10,748 nucleotides of DNA, taken from positions 1-10,748 of the forward strand of contig CAMUHA010000119.1 in NCBI GenBank assembly GCA_947088515.1, in the 5' to 3' direction. Below are positions 7,700 to 10,748 of the stretch, one piece after another. A program made the position numbers and the translations under genes. Origin of the DNA: an uncultured bacterium. GTDB lineage: Bacteria > Bacillota > Clostridia > Lachnospirales > Lachnospiraceae. Under the pieces are notes generated by a model that saw only the letters and a list, made by a program, of their open reading frames with translations, ran no database searches and was not told the origin of the DNA. Position 1 is the stretch's first letter. Every line of letters starts with the position of its first letter.

Positions 7700-8023
7700 T
7701 TTGAGTCCCCCTCTTTCCTTTTTCCCGCAGGATATTTGATTTCCATTTCCCAAAAACTATCTTTTCCTGAAAATGGTATTATAAAATCAGTATACAGGAA
7801 TCTGCTTATTTCCGAAACCCCTTTTCTTTATTTTATTCTCTATAATGCAGCAAATCCTTATGTCTCCATATTACTTTTTAGAGGCGAAAAATCAGCGTCA
7901 GGATGTGTTTGAAAAATCATTGAAATTTTCAGCAATTTTGTTGTAAAATAAAAAGTAAATTACTATAGCAATTTAAAAATTTCAGCTTGTCTCATATGCA
8001 GCAAGAGAAGGGAGAACAAAAGA
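7700..8023. promoter_or_regulatory. Divergent intergenic region between the YeiH-type and zinc-ribbon genes
   Basis: This AT-rich stretch of 324 nt separates two divergent genes. For the minus-strand gene two overlapping -10-like hexamers occur, TATAAT (7778-7783) and TATACT (7789-7794, with a poor TTTCGG 17 nt upstream), leaving a leader of about 75-85 nt. For the plus strand there is the promoter described at 7920-7949 and an isolated perfect TATAAT at 7841-7846 without a recognisable -35. I see no riboswitch fold, tRNA or strong inverted repeat. One 28-codon frame at 7860-7946 lacks a ribosome site. Confidence 0.45.
7920..7949 (+). promoter_or_regulatory. Probable promoter of the zinc-ribbon membrane protein gene
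   Basis: TTGAAA (7920-7925) and TAAAAT (7944-7949) are separated by 18 nt. Transcription would start near 7956, giving a leader of about 68 nt that ends with the ribosome site AAGGGAG (8008-8014), 9 nt before the start codon. Confidence 0.5.
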
Positions 8024-9589
8024 ATGGCATTAATTAAATGCAGAGAATGTGGGAAGGATATTACAGAAAATGCAGACAAATGCCCTCACTGCGGACACCC
8101 GGTATCTTCCAGGCCCCAGCGGTATTCGCAGTTTTATAAGCCTTCTGAACCGCCAAACCAGCCCACAGCATCCAGGGAGCCTGAGTATAACCCCCCACCC
8201 TCCTGGTATCAGGAGCCATATAAGAGAAGGCCTGCCAGGAGAACATCCGCTTTAGGCGTCTTTGCCCTGATGCTGTCTCTGTTAAGCTGCACTCTTTCAG
8301 TCATGGCAGTTATTATGGTTCAAAATTTATCAGACAATATAACAAAAGATGTAGTCAACTATATGGAGCCTTACACCAAAGCTGTTCAGGAAATAACAAA
8401 AGCAGACAGCCGGACGGACGATGAAACAGAAACGGAAAAAGAACTTTCCGCTTCCAGAAACCAGGCTTCCCCACAGAGTGAATATCTTATAGGAGAAACC
8501 TGGACCGTGGATGGACAATGGACCTTGACCATTGATTCCATAACTGAAACCAAAGACAGAAACGAATATTACGACAAAACTCCCACCCAGGTTTTTCTTA
8601 TTGACTTTACTTACGAAAACCTGGGTTATCAGGATAAAAAGGGACTTATGGACGGATTATTTTTCGACCTGTCAAGCGGACAAATTGTGGATTCCAAAGG
8701 GTTTATGGGGTATTCATACCCCGGCGACATTATCAATCAGGCCAAAGAAACTCCCGTAGGCGCAAAATGCAAAGCACAGGAGTGTATTGGAGTGGATAAT
8801 GAAAGTACCGAAATAAAAATTATATTGTCCAAATATGACGGTACGGGAACCAGCCAGGAGGCCGCTTTTATTCTTCCCATTCCAAAAGAGCAAGCCTTCA
8901 TAAAAGAATCCGAAGAAGAGGAAGATGGCCTGGAGGAAGAATCTGAAGAAGCGGACGATGATGGAGATAATGATGAAACGGGTGAAGAGGATGGAGTGCA
9001 GGGAATAGAGGCCCGGAATAAGTCAGATATAAGTCTGTCGGATTTTTCTTATAAACTATCTGGAAACAGGATTATTTTGGAGAATTATTCAGGAGATAAT
9101 GAAAAACTGGATATACTTTCTTCTTATGATATTGATGGGGAAAATTATGAAACTGATATGTCTGACTTTAAAATAGGAAGTGAAAACCAACACCTGAAAA
9201 CATTAATATTAGAAGAAGGAATTACTGATGTAAATATCTCTTTATTTGACTCATGCAGCATCCAAACAGTCTTTTTCCCCAAAAGCATAAATATTGTTTA
9301 TGACCGCACTTTATCCTATCTTCACCCTGATGAAGATGAAACAATTAAAGTTTATTATGGCGGAACAAAAGACGATTGGTTAAATATATTTACCAAATAT
9401 AAAGAAGAAAGCACGCAGGATGCTGATTTTGAAGAAAAAGCAGGCGCTTCGCTATCAGGTGAAACAGGCACAGCCAGCAATACCGCAAACACAGACAGAA
9501 CAGACGAAGCAAATAAAACAGACGGAAATAAATATGACAGCTCCCTGTTTGAATATTTCTTTTCCTCAAATCCGGAGGACCTAAAATAA
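8024..9589 (+). CDS. Zinc-ribbon, single-pass membrane protein with DUF4352-like domain, acidic linker and BspA-like LRR segment
   Basis: The function of this 521-residue protein is not recognised, but its architecture is clear. A zinc ribbon has pairs C6-x2-C9 and C20-x2-C23 ('CPHCG'). A Pro-rich stretch (40-67) leads to a basic cluster RRPARR (68-73) and one membrane helix (about 76-99). The positive-inside rule puts the ribbon in the cytoplasm and the remaining roughly 420 residues outside. Residues of about 153-286 form a beta-rich domain starting 'EYLIGETWTVDGQWTLTI', resembling DUF4352/DUF5067-type telokin-like domains. A strongly acidic linker (295-324) has 20 Asp/Glu in 30 residues. 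Residues of about 338-456 resemble the end of a BspA-type (LRR_5) repeat domain: 'LKTLILEEGITDV', 'IQTVFFPKSI' and the typical closing 'IKVYYGGTKDDWLNI'. A Thr/Asp/Asn-rich tail follows. AAGGGAG at 8008-8014 supports ATG 8024. It is the only gene in its transcript here. An envelope or surface-sensing role is possible but unproven. Confidence 0.85.
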   Translation: MALIKCRECGKDITENADKCPHCGHPVSSRPQRYSQFYKPSEPPNQPTASREPEYNPPPSWYQEPYKRRPARRTSALGVFALMLSLLSCTLSVMAVIMVQNLSDNITKDVVNYMEPYTKAVQEITKADSRTDDETETEKELSASRNQASPQSEYLIGETWTVDGQWTLTIDSITETKDRNEYYDKTPTQVFLIDFTYENLGYQDKKGLMDGLFFDLSSGQIVDSKGFMGYSYPGDIINQAKETPVGAKCKAQECIGVDNESTEIKIILSKYDGTGTSQEAAFILPIPKEQAFIKESEEEEDGLEEESEEADDDGDNDETGEEDGVQGIEARNKSDISLSDFSYKLSGNRIILENYSGDNEKLDILSSYDIDGENYETDMSDFKIGSENQHLKTLILEEGITDVNISLFDSCSIQTVFFPKSINIVYDRTLSYLHPDEDETIKVYYGGTKDDWLNIFTKYKEESTQDADFEEKAGASLSGETGTASNTANTDRTDEANKTDGNKYDSSLFEYFFSSNPEDLK

Positions 9590-9625
9590 CCTTCATAAAT
9601 ACATCAAAACACATATAAACACTTT

Positions 9626-9669
9626 GGCGCATGTATGAAAATTTTCTGAAGACTTTCATTACATGCGCC
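9626..9669. terminator. Long imperfect inverted repeat between convergent genes, probable weak terminator
   Basis: GGCGCATGTA (9626-9635) pairs perfectly with TACATGCGCC (9660-9669). One bulged T (9659) is followed by five more pairs, TGAAA (9636-9640) with TTTCA (9654-9658), around a 13-nt loop. It lies 36 nt after the zinc-ribbon gene stop and 15 nt after the convergent dihydrouridine synthase stop. Neither side has an uninterrupted T run: the plus side reads CTGCTTTATCTT and the minus side AAAGTGTTTATA. Terminator function is therefore inferred from position and stem strength. It could instead be a 3' stabilising hairpin or an intergenic repeat unit. Confidence 0.5.
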
Positions 9670-9684
9670 CTGCTTTATCTTATT

Positions 9685-10659
9685 CTACTCTGCTATAAAT
9701 CCTGCCTCTGGTATCATATGGCAGTTGTAAAACAATGACTCCACCGTGCTTTCATACTCTGCCGCCCGGTTCGCCTTGCGTATTTTTTTAATGTATTTTT
9801 CCCTCTCTGCAAATAAAAACTGCATGTAATTCCACAGCTCTTTCATTTTAAATAAAAGATTTTTTTCCCCGTACAGTGCTTTCCCATAGTCCCGGTAAAT
9901 TCTATCATGAAAAGCCTTCAGTTTTTCTTTTTTTTCCGCTTCTGTCTTTAGCTCCTGCCCAAAAATTTCTGTGAGCAGACCCGGATTGGCAAGCAGTCCC
10001 CTGCCAAGCATAATTCTGTCTGTTTCAGGAAACGCTTTTGTAAATGTTTGGTAATCTTTTCGTGTAAAAATATCCCCATTATAGCAGATTGGCGCTCTGC
10101 CTGCTTTCACAGCATGTGAAAAAGCCAAAAGGTCTGGGTTATTTTTATAAAAATCCTCCCGCACCCTTGGATGCACAATCAGTTCTGCAACCGGATATTG
10201 ATTATATACTTTCAGAATTTCTTCAAATTCTTCCGCACTTTCCATTCCGATTCTTGTCTTGATGGAAACCGCAATTGGCGCATCCTCAAAAACTTCCTCA
10301 AGAAACCGGCTTAAATAATCTGTATCCGCCAAAAGCCCTGCCCCTTTTTTCTTGGATACCACCGTCTGGTAGGGACATCCAATGTTAATATTTACCTCCC
10401 CATACCCCATCTGCGAAAGCCTGCGGATATATCCCGCCATCTCTTTGCCTTTATTGCCTAAAAGCTGGGGCACTGCTCTCATTCCTCTATTATGTTCTTC
10501 ACTTAAATCCTCTAATTCCCTGCGTTTGTTAAGTCCATTCTGATTAACAGCAATAAAGGGTAAAAAATACTTACAGATTCCACAGTCAAAAAAATCATGA
10601 AAAGCGTTTCGGTAGATATATCCGGTTATCCCTTCCAAAGGGGCAAAGTAAAAATCCAT
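9685..10659 (-). CDS. tRNA-dihydrouridine synthase family protein
   Basis: This is an FMN-dependent TIM-barrel enzyme, 324 residues, that would reduce specific uridines in tRNA to dihydrouridine using NAD(P)H. The flavin-site opening is 'APLEGITG' (6-13). The catalytic Cys is C95 in 'NINIGCPYQTV'. The FMN and substrate residues appear as 'IKTRIG' (133-138, K134), 'HPRVRE' (163-168, with H163 and R165), 'YNGD' (193-196) and 'MLGRGLLANPGLL' (217-229). A helical C-terminal domain, the tRNA-binding part in the family, covers about 240-315. The Glu in the opening motif recalls DusC more than the usual PMAGVT form, so I do not assign a DusA/B/C symbol. ATG 10659 is preceded by AAAGG about 11 nt upstream, a rather long spacing, but the protein begins directly at the first barrel strand, so this start fits. 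The gene converges on the zinc-ribbon gene. Confidence 0.93.
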   Translation of the reverse strand: MDFYFAPLEGITGYIYRNAFHDFFDCGICKYFLPFIAVNQNGLNKRRELEDLSEEHNRGMRAVPQLLGNKGKEMAGYIRRLSQMGYGEVNINIGCPYQTVVSKKKGAGLLADTDYLSRFLEEVFEDAPIAVSIKTRIGMESAEEFEEILKVYNQYPVAELIVHPRVREDFYKNNPDLLAFSHAVKAGRAPICYNGDIFTRKDYQTFTKAFPETDRIMLGRGLLANPGLLTEIFGQELKTEAEKKEKLKAFHDRIYRDYGKALYGEKNLLFKMKELWNYMQFLFAEREKYIKKIRKANRAAEYESTVESLFYNCHMIPEAGFIAE

Positions 10660-10693
10660 TTGCTCATATTCCTTTCAGTTTTCCTGCCTTTTT

Positions 10694-10748
10694 CTACCAC
10701 AAAGATTCTCTTTTGGCCGCCTCCCACACTGGTTTCTGTGCTTTGAAC
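10694..10748 (-). CDS. Possible 3' end of an upstream gene (partial)
   Basis: On the minus strand one frame entering from the window edge reads FKAQKPVWEAAKRESLW and then stops at TAG (10694-10696). The composition is protein-like. The stop lies 34 nt before the start of the dihydrouridine synthase gene, a normal operon distance. Seventeen residues are too few to identify a family. Another frame from the edge also stays open and runs into the synthase gene, so this is only a suggestion. Confidence 0.3.
   Translation of the reverse strand, partial: FKAQKPVWEAAKRESLW

Noticed and set aside
6678..7739. Long open plus-strand frame of 353 codons opposite the YeiH-type gene
   Set aside because: It has no ribosome site and no recognisable domain, and it lies wholly opposite a minus-strand gene with intact family motifs. 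It is a by-product of that gene's codon composition.
7700..7753. Upstream in-frame ATG extending the YeiH-type protein by 18 residues
   Set aside because: The added residues are polar and unlike the family N-terminus, and AGGGGGA is correctly spaced for ATG 7699.
7860..7946. 28-codon plus-strand frame starting MSPYYFLEAK in the divergent intergenic region
   Set aside because: No ribosome site precedes the ATG (CAAATCCTT), and the frame runs through the predicted promoter of the zinc-ribbon gene.
1..10748. Search by eye for CRISPR repeats, transposase or integrase genes, tRNA/rRNA genes and phage or defence modules
   Set aside because: None was found. All long frames are explained by the transport, signalling, membrane and tRNA-modification genes listed, and no undescribed multi-gene system is evident.

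Overview
The window reads as a chromosomal segment of a Gram-positive Firmicute, most likely a gut-type Clostridia member (Lachnospiraceae-like). This rests on strong AGGAGG-type ribosome binding sites, a lipoprotein sugar-binding protein with a classic lipobox, a YesM/YesN-type two-component system next to an LplB/LplC-type importer, and a zinc-ribbon protein with a BspA-type repeat region. The taxonomic call is inference from gene style, not from a marker gene.

Positions 1-3226 (minus strand) hold a three-gene carbohydrate ABC import operon: lipoprotein substrate-binding protein, then LplB-type permease, then LplC-type permease, the last cut by the left window edge. No ATPase gene is visible, which fits families that share one MsmX/UgpC-like ATPase across many importers. 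Positions 3227-3423 are a divergent promoter region with a good promoter in each direction and a pair of ATCCGAA direct repeats 20 bp apart just upstream of the importer promoter. Positions 3424-6613 (plus strand) encode a YesN-type response regulator with an AraC DNA-binding domain and, overlapping it by 17 nt, a YesM-type sensor histidine kinase. The simplest model is that the kinase senses an extracellular sugar signal, phosphorylates the regulator, and the regulator binds the direct repeats to switch on the divergent importer operon. A bidirectional hairpin terminator (about 6621-6652) closes this block.

Positions 6671-7699 (minus) encode a YeiH/UPF0324-type multi-pass membrane protein (putative sulfate exporter family). 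A 324-nt divergent intergenic stretch follows. Positions 8024-9589 (plus) encode the least ordinary gene here: a cytoplasmic zinc ribbon, one membrane segment, an extracellular beta-rich domain, a highly acidic linker and a short BspA-like leucine-rich-repeat segment. A 44-nt imperfect inverted repeat lies between it and the convergent gene. Positions 9685-10659 (minus) encode a tRNA-dihydrouridine synthase family protein, and the last about 55 bases may hold the tail of another minus-strand gene.

No mobile element, CRISPR array, tRNA or rRNA gene was recognised. Most of the window is ordinary. The points that best repay a second look are the candidate YesN operator repeats and the composite zinc-ribbon/LRR membrane protein.
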